Shown piece by piece: positions 36,301 to 44,380 of a stretch of 64,000 nucleotides of DNA. The first letter of the stretch is position 1; the number at the start of each line of letters is the position of its first letter. A program made the position numbers and the translations under genes. This stretch comes from Petrosia ficiformis (lineage: Eukaryota > Porifera > Demospongiae > Haplosclerida > Petrosiidae): assembly GCA_947044365.1 (NCBI GenBank), contig OX345636.1:58779537-58843536 (forward strand). The letters run 5' to 3'. Under the pieces are notes generated by a model. The model searched no databases and was not told the DNA's origin. It saw nothing but the letters and a program-made list of their open reading frames with translations.

Positions 36301-39300
36301 TACTTGTATTAGTTGTATTACTTGTATTACTTGTATTACTTGTATTACTTGTATTACTTGTATTACTTGTATTAGTTGTATTACTTGTATTAGTTGTATT
36401 ACTTGTATTACTTGTATTACTTGTATTACTTGTATTAGTTGTATTACTTTTAATAGTTGTATTACTTTTAATAGTTGTATTAGTTGTATTACTTGTATTA
36501 CTTGTATTACTTGTATTACTTGTATTGTATTACTCGTATCAGGAGCCCAGAATGATGTTGACGAGAAAGGGAAAGAGTAGGAGCGGCAGACGACCACGCA
36601 TTTAATTAAATTGGTCAAACTATCTGTCTGACCATCTGTTACTATTTTTAGAATCCACGTGTATCCACACCTTCGTCGAAAACGAACTGCTACTAACTAC
36701 ATTGACTTCGTTTCCTCTAAAACAAAGAAAATAATTTGGCAATAATTTGGCTGTGTAGACCTGTGAAGACGTTGCTAGTGAAGCCATTGACAGAATAGCA
36801 GAAATAATGTCAAACACTCTTGATTAGGACTAAACAATTCTTTCTCGGCTTCTCCAAAGCATTCTCTCGCTTTCCTGATAGTAGGTGACTCCATTTCTGC
36901 CTCCAGACATGTTCGTATACTAACTAACCTTGGAGATCTTTGAGGTGTTGACGCCATATTTAACAAAGGCGTGGATTCTACAAATAGTAACAGATGGTCA
37001 GACAGATACATGTAGTTTGAGCAATTTAATGAAATGCATGGTCATCTACCGCTCACTACCGCTCCTACTCTTCTGCTTTCTGGTAAGTTTTTGGCTCTTG
37101 TTTGTTATTAGTTGTATTTTTTTTGTACAAGTGTTGATCAAATGTGGCTTAATGAGGAAGCTAAAATAGCACAGAGACCGACGGCTTTACATCCCCTCCG
37201 AAGGATGGGGTGATTAACACCTCCTCATTTTTGGAGGGTAGAGCTGAGTACACTCATAGGTGAAAAAAGCCTAACCCTAGCGGGGCTTAAACCTGCAACC
37301 TTTCGATTGCAGGCCAGCACTTTAGCTAGCAGGCCACTAGTACCCCCCTATTAGTTGTGTTAGTTGTGTTGATATAAGGGTTGTATTATAATGCACATTT
37401 CAATGAACACCATTTTTTTCCATTGCAGATGATATCAAAAGCGATATTTCTGAGCAAGATGAACCAAATGTGAAGAAGCCAGATGAAACAATACCAGGTA
37501 CTAAATGTAGTGTCTTTATAAAACAAATAGTACAGTATGACTAGTAGCATCATGAGTAGATGTATATCTTTCTGTATTTTAACTTAATGTGATGTGTTAT
37601 AAACTCTAATACAGTGTATTAATATTACTATTAGTAGAATGCTGTATTTGTAATTAAGATATAATTAGTTACCACTCTTCTTAATAGTTCCTATACATAG
37701 AACTATTGTATTGCTTATAATTATATTATCAATACATGTATTGAGAATGTCTATAGACACATTGAAATTTCAAACTCACTGTAGTGTGACTTGGCCATGG
37801 AAAGATGAATATCTGTTATTAGTTTCAATTATCATAGGTTATTGGTAGAATATATTTTGTAATAAGTAGATGATGTCAACTTTCATACCTTAAGTCTACC
37901 TTTTATTACATGTACTAATTTTAGCAAATTTAGCAACTAAAATTATTACGTGCTAAAAATATATTTTGTGATTAGGCAAATTAGGTGTGGCTCAGAAATT
38001 CACTAAAATCATGCAATGCCATGATAAACACAAGCATTTAAAAATCGCTTAATTTAAGTGGATGCAATTAATAGTAGGCTTCAGGTAGTTAGTGAAAATT
38101 AACATCACCATAGTTACATGTATGTAAACAATGTGAGTACTCCAACAACATTAAATTCACTTGTGTCAACTGCATTGAAAAGCCACTTGTATCAATAGCA
38201 TTGAATGTATCAATAGCTGTATCAATAACATTTAAAAGCCAATTGTATGAACAGCATTGAAAAGCCACTGTGTCAACATCATTGTTGTGTCTTTTTCTTA
38301 CTCATATCTACTCCTTCTACTATAACACTTACATCATGTAGTGCTACAGTTCATCTAATGATATTCATAAACATGATCTTCCACTACTATGTCCTGATTC
38401 ATTTCAGTATACCAAACACAATGTTTTAATAGTGTTCATCCATCTAATGATATGCATAAACATGATCTTTCACTGCAATGGGAGTGAATGCCTGTCTATA
38501 CTATATCAGTGTTTCCCCTTGGGTAAAAGATTAAATATGAAGGAGTGCATCAGTGTTACATGACGTCAACAGTGCCATAAAACAGTTTTTTTTTCAGCAT
38601 AAACTTTAAAATGAAAGGATGGGGGGCACCATGGTACCACCTTTTGGGGAAACACTGCTACCTGTATAGTTATATAAAGTATATAATATTATTTTTTTTA
38701 TATCAAAGATAATCAAACATATGGAGATCAAGTCAGTCCCTTCAGACAACAATTTAAAGAGTCACAACAGACAGAGACAGCTGGAAGAAGTCCAGTCAAA
38801 ACACAACAGCAACTTAGTATAATGAGCATTAGAGTAGAAGAACAGCAGCAAGCAATGGAAGACACTAATACAAAGAAACAAGAGATGGAGCAAGCAATTC
38901 AAGAAATTAATATAATGAAAGAAGAGATGAAGCAAGCTATTCAGGATGCTGGTATGAAAAATCAAGAGTTGGATAAAATGATTCAAGAAGCTAAACAAGA
39001 GAAAGAGCAAGCGATTCAACAAACTAATATAAAGAAACAAGAAATGGTGCAAGTTATTCAGGACACCATTGTGAAGCAACAAGAGATGGAACAAACAATT
39101 GAAGATGCAGGTATGAAGAAACAAGAGTTGGAGCAAGCAATTCATGAAACTAATATGAAGAAACATGAAATGGAGGAAACAATTCAAGAAGCTAATCGTA
39201 GAGTGGAAATGATACAGCAGATTAATGATACTACCCAACAACAACTACAGCAACTCACACATGTATTGCAACAACACATACAGGAAAGTACACAAAGGAT

Positions 39301-40120
39301 TTCAGAACTAGAGGAACAATTAAAACAAGAGAATACTAGTGTTCAATCACATGATAAAATTCATTGGGTGATTGAAAGAGATGAGGTCCAAGTTACACAA
39401 GAGATTCTTGGAAGAGGAGGATGGGGTGAAGTGAAGGTTGGTGTGTTCAGGGGAACTAGAGTTGCAGTCAAGTGTCTTTACGAGGTTATCCTCTCAGAGT
39501 ATAATCTCACTCTCTTCTCTAGAGAGATGGATATTGCATCTCGTGTACGTCATCCTAACCTCCTGCAATTTATAGGAGCCACTACAGTTGGTAATCCTTT
39601 GATACTAACTGAGCTTATGCCTACTAGCCTTCGTAAAGAACTGGAGAAGAGTCCATTAACACGTCCCCAAATTATTAGCATTAGTAATGATGTAGCATCA
39701 GCACTCAACTATCTTCACTTGTGGAAACCACAGCCAATCCTTCATCGAGATGTTAGTAGTGCCAATGTCCTCTTAGAGGCTTCAGGTAGTGGACGATGGA
39801 AAGGGAAGCTTTCTGATTATGGATCTGCTAATCTTCTTCATCAGATTCGTACTGTGGCTCCTGGCAGTCCTTCATATGCTGCTCCTGAAGCCATTTCCCC
39901 TCAACTTCATTCTCCTGCAATGGACATCTATAGCTTTGGTGTTCTCTTTATGGAAATGGCAATTCGTCGTCTACCGTCTGCAAATATTGAAGAAAGAGAG
40001 GCACAGATTCAAAGTGTTCAGTGGCCTACATTTAAGATTTTAATACAGAAATGTGTTACACGGGATCAACAGTCTCGTCCAACAATAGAACAAGTGCTAG
40101 TAGATCTTGGCAACATGTAA
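9269..40120 (+). CDS. Ankyrin repeat / coiled-coil / TKL-type protein kinase gene (seven exons seen, 5' end missing)
   Basis: Exons: 9269-9364, 15159-15248, 27745-27819, 28455-28491, 35130-35177, 37429-37497, 38709-40120. All junctions are GT-AG and phases agree (0,0,0,1,1,1). The protein has two to three ankyrin repeats, a short acidic/lysine-rich linker built from small exons, a coiled coil of 14-residue repeats, and a C-terminal kinase domain. This architecture suggests a cytoplasmic signalling kinase controlled by protein-protein contacts. Introns are very long relative to exons and packed with repeats, including the 5.6 kb hexamer array in the intron before exon 35130. The start codon and upstream ankyrin exons were not found. 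It is not assigned to a named vertebrate orthologue. Confidence 0.82.
9365..11083. other. Intron of the kinase gene, no gene seen
   Basis: AT-rich. An open frame at 9646-9960 contains a block resembling a transposon end (CTGATTGGCTATGTCACTAC on the minus strand, near 9950), so it is not called a gene. The family S end motif is at about 10840-10862. Confidence 0.5.
11134..11560. repeat. TACATG-rich cluster
   Basis: Over twenty occurrences of ACATGT or TACATGTA in about 430 bp, in irregular spacing with GTATAC and TAGTAT between. Similar clusters lie at 18170-18510, 48230-48460, 50870-51340 and 54310-54470. It looks like degenerate (TACATG)n microsatellite growth. Confidence 0.7.
11770..11960. 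mobile_element. Family M foldback element copy
   Basis: AAATACCACTTCCTCATAAC with CCGTACATAAGTATA faces GGTTGTTATATGGAAGTGG and TTCCTGTGCTTTTTTGG. Related copies lie at 41612-41765, 44355-44378, 45525-45620, 58291-58596, 60707-60915 and 63653-63870. Confidence 0.6.
11965..12190 (-). repeat. Family S dispersed repeat, inverted copy
   Basis: Mirrors 6590-6815, sharing AAGAAGCTCTTTTGG-like, CAGTTCTCTCTTT and GTTGAGCCAATTTGGC blocks in reverse orientation. Confidence 0.55.
13222..13320. repeat. TATCGATA-rich foldback
   Basis: Alternating ATATCGATAT and ATATCGTG blocks around 13230-13318 are mutually complementary and resemble the interior of a hAT-type MITE. No coding sense. Confidence 0.4.
13335..14705 (+). 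repeat. Segmental duplication, copy 1
   Basis: Blocks in this interval recur in the same order and strand at 16397-17495: AAATAATTTTTATTAATATA, GCCATCTTGAAGATCG, GGCATCTTCATCTA, a hAT-like MITE, then (after unshared sequence) AGTTTTGTATTGTCA-type sequence ending CACTCTCTGTAGCAACATCT. A third, diverged copy of the left part lies at about 20630-20790. Confidence 0.75.
13680..13958. mobile_element. hAT-like MITE with 8-bp target duplication
   Basis: Ends TAGGGCTAGGAATC and ATCATCCCAGTCCTA are inverted. Flanks are CTTAAAAG at 13672-13679 and 13959-13966, an exact 8-bp direct repeat as made by hAT transposases. 279 bp, no ORF. Confidence 0.8.
15159..15248 (+). CDS. Ankyrin exon b of the kinase gene
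   Basis: 30 codons, acceptor TTCTTTAG, donor GTGAGT. It reads [19 protein letters not shown] then [11 protein letters not shown], matching the ankyrin TPL...LLL..GA pattern. Phase 0 on both sides. Confidence 0.8.
15955..16210 (-). mobile_element. Family R repeat copy
   Basis: Aligns by eye with the minus strand of 1177-1390 over landmarks such as CTGAAATATATTC, GGCTGTTGTGTTTC and ATTACTGAATGCTGGA. Flanking sequence not resolved. Confidence 0.7.
16397..17495 (+). repeat. Segmental duplication, copy 2
   Basis: Second copy of 13335-14705, with internal length differences. It includes the same hAT-like MITE and the shared right boundary near CACTCTCTGTAGCAACATCT. A fragment GCCATGGTACCACC...GGGGGAAACACTG at about 17170-17205 is one end of the element family seen at 38505-38657. 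Confidence 0.75.
16731..17009. mobile_element. hAT-like MITE, duplicated copy
   Basis: Same 279-bp length and ends as 13680-13958, and the same CTTAAAAG flanks (16723-16730 and 17010-17017). It was therefore present before the surrounding segment was duplicated. Confidence 0.78.
17571..18130. mobile_element. Probable piggyBac-like end and GC-richer body
   Basis: TTAA at 17571-17574 is followed by CCCTTAGAGGACTG and the palindrome GTCACATATGTGAC, a form typical of piggyBac-group ends. The next 550 bp is clearly richer in G+C than its surroundings. No matching right end and no transposase motif were found, so it is probably truncated. Confidence 0.45.
18131..21530. other. Intron of the kinase gene, no gene seen
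   Basis: AT-rich with TACATG clusters (18170-18510) and a diverged copy of the duplicated segment (about 20630-20790). Short open frames here lack codon sense and splice sites. Confidence 0.5.
21533..21905. mobile_element. Foldback element rich in AATTACAATT
   Basis: The left end ATGGGTTCACTTACGATTAC and the right end GTAATTGAACCCAGA are inverted (GGGTTCA core). Many AATTACAATT/AATTGTAATT words lie between, giving extensive self-complementarity. No target duplication was established. Confidence 0.5.
22078..22180 (-). repeat. Family S dispersed repeat, partial copy
   Basis: Shares CCATTGTTGAGCCAATTTGG and ACTTATCAAAAACTC with the copies at 6.6 and 12 kb. Confidence 0.5.
23090..23960 (+). repeat. 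Tandem-type segmental duplication, copy A
   Basis: Blocks recur in order at about 24755-26040: AAGTAACTTAACAAATA, GGTTGTGGTGATGAAGATGA, ATCAAATTTGATTGACTTCC, AAAATGGTGGAGTGGTTAGC, ACCAATGATCTAAAG, then GACTATTGTTATCGTCAGCA-like sequence. A minus-strand open frame at 23177-23440 ([20 protein letters not shown] then a Ser-rich run) is degraded in copy B, so coding status is doubtful. Confidence 0.7.
24123..24203 (+). CDS. Repeated 26-codon micro-ORF, copy 2
   Basis: Reads ATG to TAA as [19 protein letters not shown] then LEGSKHK. Nearly identical frames occur at 24296 and 25960, and a start-less copy at about 23858. The repeats lie in tandem with a CCATCGGGGTGTAAAATTAG tail. Possibly part of a mobile element or a first exon; function unknown. 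Confidence 0.35.
   Translation: MATDSTSDVALDCELEVLPLEGSKHK
24296..24376 (+). CDS. Repeated 26-codon micro-ORF, copy 3
   Basis: [19 protein letters not shown] then LEGSKHK, TAA at 24374-24376. It is part of a roughly 173-bp tandem unit with copy 2. Confidence 0.35.
   Translation: MASDSTSDVALDCELEVLPLEGSKHK
24755..26040 (+). repeat. Tandem-type segmental duplication, copy B
   Basis: Second copy of 23090-23960, with about 0.4 kb extra sequence near its end (about 25510-25900). Confidence 0.68.
25960..26040 (+). CDS. Repeated 26-codon micro-ORF, copy 4
   Basis: Same 81-nt frame as at 24296, ending TAA 26038-26040. It lies at the end of duplicated segment B, about 15 bp left of a MITE. Confidence 0.35.
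   Translation: MASDSTSDVALDCELEVLPLEGSKHK
26055..26491. mobile_element. MITE with ~40-bp terminal inverted repeats, TA-type
   Basis: The left end TATATGTGACCGTCTACGCG faces the right end CGCGTAGACGGTCACATATA. The repeat continues through AAAACCAGGCATT and TGACAAAAT. The ends abut TATA, consistent with a TA target. No ORF. Confidence 0.75.
27672..27714. promoter_or_regulatory. Intronic hairpin 30 bp before ankyrin exon c
   Basis: ATAAGTGTGATTATA at 27672-27686 is the exact reverse complement of TATAATCACACTTAT at 27700-27714, with a 13-base loop. It could influence splicing of exon 27745, or be a small foldback relic. Confidence 0.45.
27745..27819 (+). CDS. Ankyrin exon c of the kinase gene
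   Basis: 25 codons, acceptor TTTACAG, donor [26 protein letters not shown] completes an ankyrin repeat begun by HKDI in the preceding exon. An intronic hairpin (27672-27714) lies just upstream. Confidence 0.8.
28455..28491 (+). CDS. Linker exon d of the kinase gene
   Basis: 37 nt, acceptor CCTTATAG, donor GTAAGT. It encodes [12 protein letters not shown] plus one base (phase 1), which combines with the next exon to give Asp. The following intron (28492-35129) holds the hexamer array. Confidence 0.65.
29016..34640 (+). repeat. 5.6-kb hexamer satellite (CTTGTG / CTTGTA / CTTGTATTTG variants)
   Basis: Nearly every hexamer is CTTGTG, CTTGTA or TTTGTR-type, over 900 units. Rare variants (TTTGGG, ACATGTG, CTTGCA, GGTTGT) recur at fixed spacing and mark a higher-order repeat of about 1.17 kb (for example CTTGCA at about 33087 and 34261). 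No stop codon exists in any of the six frames for about 4.6 kb, hence six overlapping reading frames of dipeptide type (Leu-Val, Cys-Thr, Leu-Cys/Tyr, Ser-Thr, Lys-His/Tyr, Gln-Ala). They are repeat artefacts, not genes. It sits in an intron of the kinase gene. Confidence 0.97.
35130..35177 (+). CDS. Linker exon e of the kinase gene
   Basis: 48 nt, acceptor CATTTGCAG, donor GTACTA. It encodes [15 protein letters not shown] between split Asp codons. Phase 1-1, so it can be added or skipped without a frameshift. It resembles exon f in ending (P-E-x-x-P, donor GTACTAAAT). Confidence 0.7.
35756..36158. mobile_element. hAT-like MITE inside a 9-bp minisatellite
   Basis: Ends TAGGGCTGGGGTGAAGG and CCTTCATTCCCAGCCCTA are inverted. 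Flanks are CTTGTATT on both sides (35748-35755, 36159-36166), as an 8-bp target duplication, though the flank is also the surrounding repeat unit and so is not independent evidence. Related TAGGGCTGGG ends occur at 13680 and near 23687. Confidence 0.65.
36159..36533 (+). repeat. 9-bp minisatellite (TTGTATTAC)n
   Basis: About 40 units of TTGTATTAC with C/G and T variants (TTGTATTAG, TCGTATTAC, TTTTAATAG). It gives open frames on both strands, which are repeat artefacts. Confidence 0.95.
36546..37085. mobile_element. Foldback element with ~110-bp inverted arms
   Basis: The left arm contains AGAGTAGGAGCGG, CATTTAATTAAATTG and GTCTGACCATCTGTTACTAT; the right arm contains their complements in reverse order (36965-37085). 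The interior has no gene. Confidence 0.7.
37171..37349 (-). mobile_element. tRNA-derived SINE
   Basis: On the minus strand the 5' part looks tRNA-like: GGCCTGCTAGCTAAAGTGCT (A-box region), an anticodon-arm-like CTGCAATCGAAAGGTTGCAG, and GGTTTAAGCCC (B-box region). A GC-richer tail follows. No flanking duplication was fixed. Confidence 0.5.
37429..37497 (+). CDS. Linker exon f of the kinase gene
   Basis: 69 nt, acceptor CATTGCAG, donor GTACTA. It encodes [20 protein letters not shown] plus IP. Phase 1-1. The downstream intron begins like the one after exon e, pointing to duplication of an exon-intron unit. Confidence 0.72.
38165..38285 (+). repeat. Degenerate ~33-bp repeat CATTGAAAAGCCAC
   Basis: About four diverged units built on ATCAATAGCATTGAAAAGCC lie in the intron before the kinase exon. 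Confidence 0.4.
38505..38657. mobile_element. Short element with CAGTGTTTCCCC ends
   Basis: CAGTGTTTCCCC near 38505 and GGGGAAACACTG ending near 38657 are exact inverse complements. One end of the same family is at 17170-17205. This resembles hAT-type MITE ends; flanking duplications were not clear. Confidence 0.6.
38709..40120 (+). CDS. Coiled coil and TKL-type kinase exon (last exon)
   Basis: Begins after TATATCAAAG in phase 1, passes an in-frame ATG at 38822 and ends at TAA 40118-40120. Residues counted from 38822: 1-175 form a coiled coil with about eight 14-residue repeats ([11 protein letters not shown] type). The kinase domain spans about 183-432: glycine loop [12 protein letters not shown] with Lys217, helix-C Glu235 (SREMD), [11 protein letters not shown] with catalytic Asp310, DYG at 332-334 in place of DFG, and APE at 354-356. 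All residues needed for phosphotransfer are present, so it is probably active. HRDVSSAN suggests TKL-like Ser/Thr or dual specificity rather than a classical Tyr kinase (HRDLAARN). TAA is followed by AT-rich sequence. Confidence 0.92.
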
Positions 40121-42335
40121 AAATTTAGTGCAAATTTCATGAGTTTTATAATTACTCTATATTTTCCATTTTTTTGCGATTTCTAAAAGAAAATAATTAA
40201 TATTTATAATCAGTGCTGTAATTCTCTTACACCATTAATAATGAACATCCTAGAGGAAATGGTTGATGATTTTGTTCAAAAATAATTATACAGTTTGTGA
40301 TTTTATACATCAATAATTACGTATATTGCCCACAGATGTACATTTGAAAACGAGGCTGGGTTAGTAGGGAAGGATAGTGTTACTATTTTAGTTAAGAATT
40401 GATTTAAGCATTATAATCCCTACCATACTCTCTGATATGCTTGTGCATGCATTTATGTGTTGTATGCATAGTTAAGGAAGTTGTGTCAATACAGTTGTGT
40501 AAGATCCTTTTAAAAGTAAAGAGAATAGATATCTGCATTTCAGGCATGAGAAAGTAAGCCATGAATGATGACAGCACAAGAACAGGCGGGTACCGGGGGT
40601 ATTTTGAGTGCTTAGGGGCATTTAGGGTGCAATTGTGTTTGTTAGAGCACTCTCACGAGGGCTCTAAGTTACTTGGATCTATTACAGAATGTCGATTATG
40701 ACATGTATGTTGAATAATAATATAAGTATTATAGAAGTTTATATTGATTATAGGTCCTTTAATCTGCAGTTGAAGTTACGTACTTTTTCTTTATTATTTT
40801 CTGAAACTTGGCCTGTGTTTTCCCTGACTTGTTAATCCTTTCATTTTGGCATCAAGTGTTTTTCTTGTGATATCAAATGTTGGATGACTAATAGCATCTA
40901 ATAATTATTGAAATTCAAGTTTGTCAATTTCTCTTAGATGGCATTGTAAAGAAGCAGTTATTTGGAACTATAATTATTTTTCAAATTCACGACCTACAAA
41001 CAGTTCAGCGAAGATTGAACAGAGTCGGAGAAAGAGAGAGACGTAACATTTATATAATTATAGTTCATTCATTTACAATTAAATTTTTGATTGAAAATCG
41101 TAGTATATTTTGTTATTATTCTAGATAATACTTCTTTCAATGACCCTACTGCACTTAAATTGTAATAGGTTATAATTTACCACACCTGAAAAGTACTATG
41201 CTTAGAACATACTACGCTTGGCTAGCTTAAACTGCTGAAGGGGGTATTAAGCTATATATATATTATATATAATTATAATACATATAATTATATATATACA
41301 GCTTAAAGCAATTGTATAATAATACTGTATACATACTATGATAAGCATTGGAATACTGAATTGTTGACACAGTGACTGACACTACTTCTTGTAGGACTGC
41401 ACACAGTGCTGTAAGTGAAATAGAGAATGTACATCATCTGTAAGTGAAAGAGAATGATAATCAATACATAAATACAAAAGACTGATCTTCATTGATGTAT
41501 AAATTTTAATACATTTTTGATTGCATGATTTCATAATGATATTATATAGTATTTCTGCAATCTACAAGAAAATATTCACACCATTCCAAAAAAACAAAAA
41601 AAAACAATGAAAACAAGAATAATAAAAAACATTTTCAATAAAAGTGAAAGAAGATGTAGGGATGTCAAAACCCAAAAAGCAGGCAAACAAGGTTAGGAAG
41701 CTAACATAGGACCCAAAATTAAACAAACCACTTCCATAAAAAATCCATATAACCCTACATAAATAGTATTTTGTTTTATAGCGGTGTAAGTACTTATGTC
41801 TCTACAAACGTGTCTTGGGAAGCGCTAAAATTTATTTGCATCGTTAACCCCACACACAAAATTTTTAGAGTACTAGATATGTATGATGAGAAAACTGATA
41901 AAGAGACTGAGACACATTCCAGAAAGCTTGACCTAACTGAGTAGTGAGACATTCGTCTATGAAATCCCCTTCCTCAACCTGGCTCCAGTAGCTCAGATAA
42001 TAGAGCATCTGACTAGAAATAGTTCTTATATATATAATTATAATATTATATATATAAATTATATATATATACTTTTATAATTGTAGTTATAATAGCAGGT
42101 GCCTTTTATATTTTTATATAAGAGCAGCTGCTTTTATATCCCTGGTGACCTGGTCTACTTGATAATAATTTAATTTTTATTTCATTTATTATGCTCCATC
42201 AAGACTACATATGTGGAAATACATAGCTGCTCTATATAGTACATCTCTGGACCTAATGACTATGCATGTGAGTGTATACTCCTCCTATAGAAGTGAAAGC
42301 TTTTTTCTTCATTATATTATGTGCATGAACAAAAA
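40121..42335. other. Intergenic region with repeats
   Basis: A partial family R copy lies at about 40480-40565. 41290-41765 is duplicated in inverted orientation at 58430-58900 and includes a family M arm. AT microsatellites lie at about 41250-41300 and 42030-42075. No gene was seen. Confidence 0.55.
41981..42028 (+). pseudogene. Truncated tRNA-like sequence
   Basis: GGCTCCAGTAGCTCAGATAA then TAGAGCATCTGACTAGAAAT matches the acceptor, D-arm and anticodon-arm part of a tRNA, then breaks off into an AT microsatellite. It has no T-arm, so it is a tRNA fragment or SINE head. Confidence 0.5.
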
Positions 42336-43153
42336 GTTATTAAATCGGATGTAGAGAGTTCAGACCAGGACACTAATGATTACAAAATGATGCAGAAGGA
42401 CTTTACAGATGTGTCAAATATTGTAAGACTTTAATATTATGCTCAAGTATTTTCATGCAGTTAATGAAGCTTTTTAAATGTTGTCATGTCATACTGCCCC
42501 ATATTGATTACAGGAACCTTCAGTGAAGAAACGAAAACAAGAAGACTTAACCAGCAGCTATTTATCAGATATTGAGGATGCCGGACATTCTCTGATAATT
42601 CTAAGATTTATTACAGTATGTAACCGATTACAGGAACATTCAATGAGGGAAGAATCATCTGTGATAACTGTTAAAAGATCAACCCTAATTCTCACAAAAA
42701 GAGTACAAGATCTAGAGCCCCCACTCCTAAGACCTTTTGAACTCCCACAAAATTTTCTACAGGCCATTACCATAGCCTTAATCGAATAAGAAGCTCACTG
42801 TAAAGTCTAGAGCAAAATTAATTACTACCATATCCCAGGCAGTGTACAGTGGTTATACCATACAAGATATACTTACAACCTACCCTGCAATCAAGTACCC
42901 TGATGAAGTAAGTACTGTATGGTACATTTACATACTTATGCATGTCAAACAATTAATGTTTTGGTCATACAACATCTGTATTCTATATTTCCACATTTAG
43001 GTGATCCGCCAATTCAATACAGTAATGCAGAGAAATGTGGCCACAGAGTTTATAGAGCTTTGGAATGTCCTTGTTCCAAAAGTGTTATTACTAGCTGCAG
43101 ATGATGAAGCAATTGCAACAAACACTTTCTTGGACACATATTTACATCATTAG
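42336..43153 (+). pseudogene. Unidentified multi-exon gene fragment, frameshifted
   Basis: Three open blocks with splice sites. A block ending at 42422 (DVESSDQDTNDYKMMQKDFT..., donor GTAAGA). 42514-42907 (acceptor ATTACAG, donor GTAAGT): EPSVKKRKQEDLTSSYLSD, then at about 42785 the frame breaks and sense resumes one frame over as NKKLTVKSRAKLITTISQAV...YPAIKYPDE. 43001-43153 (acceptor CACATTTAG): VIRQFNTVMQRNVATEFIEL...TYLHH, stop TAG 43151-43153. Phase 0 joins the last two blocks. The last 50 codons have strong protein sense (helical, acidic). The family is not recognised; it could be a transposon-borne or lineage-specific gene. Because of the frameshift it is called a pseudogene, though a sequencing error cannot be excluded. 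Confidence 0.55.
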
Positions 43154-43269
43154 GTGTCAGATGATATGTTGTATAATCATTTGTGGAAACAATGTGCTGT
43201 AGATCATTCACATTCTGGAAGTGCTTGTTATCTTTTACATGAAACTCTTCCCTTTCTCTCTTTGTAGAT

Positions 43270-43784
43270 TAAGTCACTTAGTGTGTCTGTTCTGCTTCAG
43301 ATGTTTGAATTGAGCCACACTACAATGCTAGCGCTCGAGCGCTCGGTCAATTAATGGGCGTGGCGCGTATAGAACGCGCGCTCGAGCTGCAGAAAGAAAG
43401 CTGCTTGTAACTGCTGTAGAAACTGGAAATAATACCTAGCTATTCTACGGTGACTACCTGAAATATATTCACAAAGTTCTACAAGGTCCTTTAAAAGGTA
43501 AAGAGAGTACTATAATAGGCTGTTGTGTTTCAGGCATGACAAAGTCAGCCGAGATTACTGAATGCTGGACACCAAGCAACATGATAACTTTTTCCTTTAC
43601 ATATCTTGTTATGGCTTCGTTTGAAATCCAAATCTTTATGAAGTGGCTTTCTAGTATTGGAATCCACGTTTTATGTTGATTTCACTTTCTTTACACTTAT
43701 TTTCATGTTGCAATACTTTTGAAGTCTACTGTAGTGTGGCTCAATTCAAACATCTGAAGCAGAACAGACACACTAAGTGACTTA
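43270..43784. mobile_element. Foldback element with perfect 55-bp arms enclosing a family R copy
   Basis: The left arm (43270-43324, containing TCAGATGTTTGAATTGAGCC) is repeated exactly in inverse at 43730-43784. Between them lies an inverted family R copy (about 43330-43600) with GC-rich CGCTCGAGCGCTCGGTC. No ORF. Confidence 0.75.
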
Positions 43785-44380
43785 CAAGTGTATCTGGAGG
43801 TAAAGCAATATTAACATGATCTACATAAATAACTATACAGGGGAAGGATTTGAAATAATGCATAACAAGTATATCGAAATATTATCTGGAAACAATGGGG
43901 TCTTTTGCACCATGTCAGAACAATAATTTATGATAAAGAATTATTTATCACATCATAACTTTTAATCTGTCACAAAAAAACTGCTGCAAAAGTGGGTGAG
44001 TGAAATGTCTCATCCACCATCAACCATGATAATTTATTTGCGAAGGTACGTACATAATTATTCCTATAATAACTTAACCATAAATGATTCATCTTTGTAA
44101 GATTTTCATGGAAAGAAAACAAAGGAGTAAAACTCCTATCCAGAGGAGCTTACTATTAATGATATTAAGGCGTGTGATGAGCCTAACAAATATATGAACA
44201 TACAGCCATGATACAGGGCATACACAAAACTGACTATACGTTATCTGACATGGCAGCTCATATAGCCTTTGCTCTTGAAGGAGGACATTGTATTGCTTAT
44301 AATGTGGTAAACAGCCACTGGTTTGAAATGAGGTATAATTATAAATATTTAAATTAAATACCACTTCCCCATAACTATTA

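Noticed and set aside
36234..36618. Leu-Val repeat and Ile-Gln-Val repeat frames
   Set aside because: Translations of the (TTGTATTAC)n minisatellite.
38762..39244. Minus-strand 160-codon Leu-rich frame opposite the coiled coil
   Set aside because: Shadow of the Gln/Glu-rich coiled-coil coding strand.
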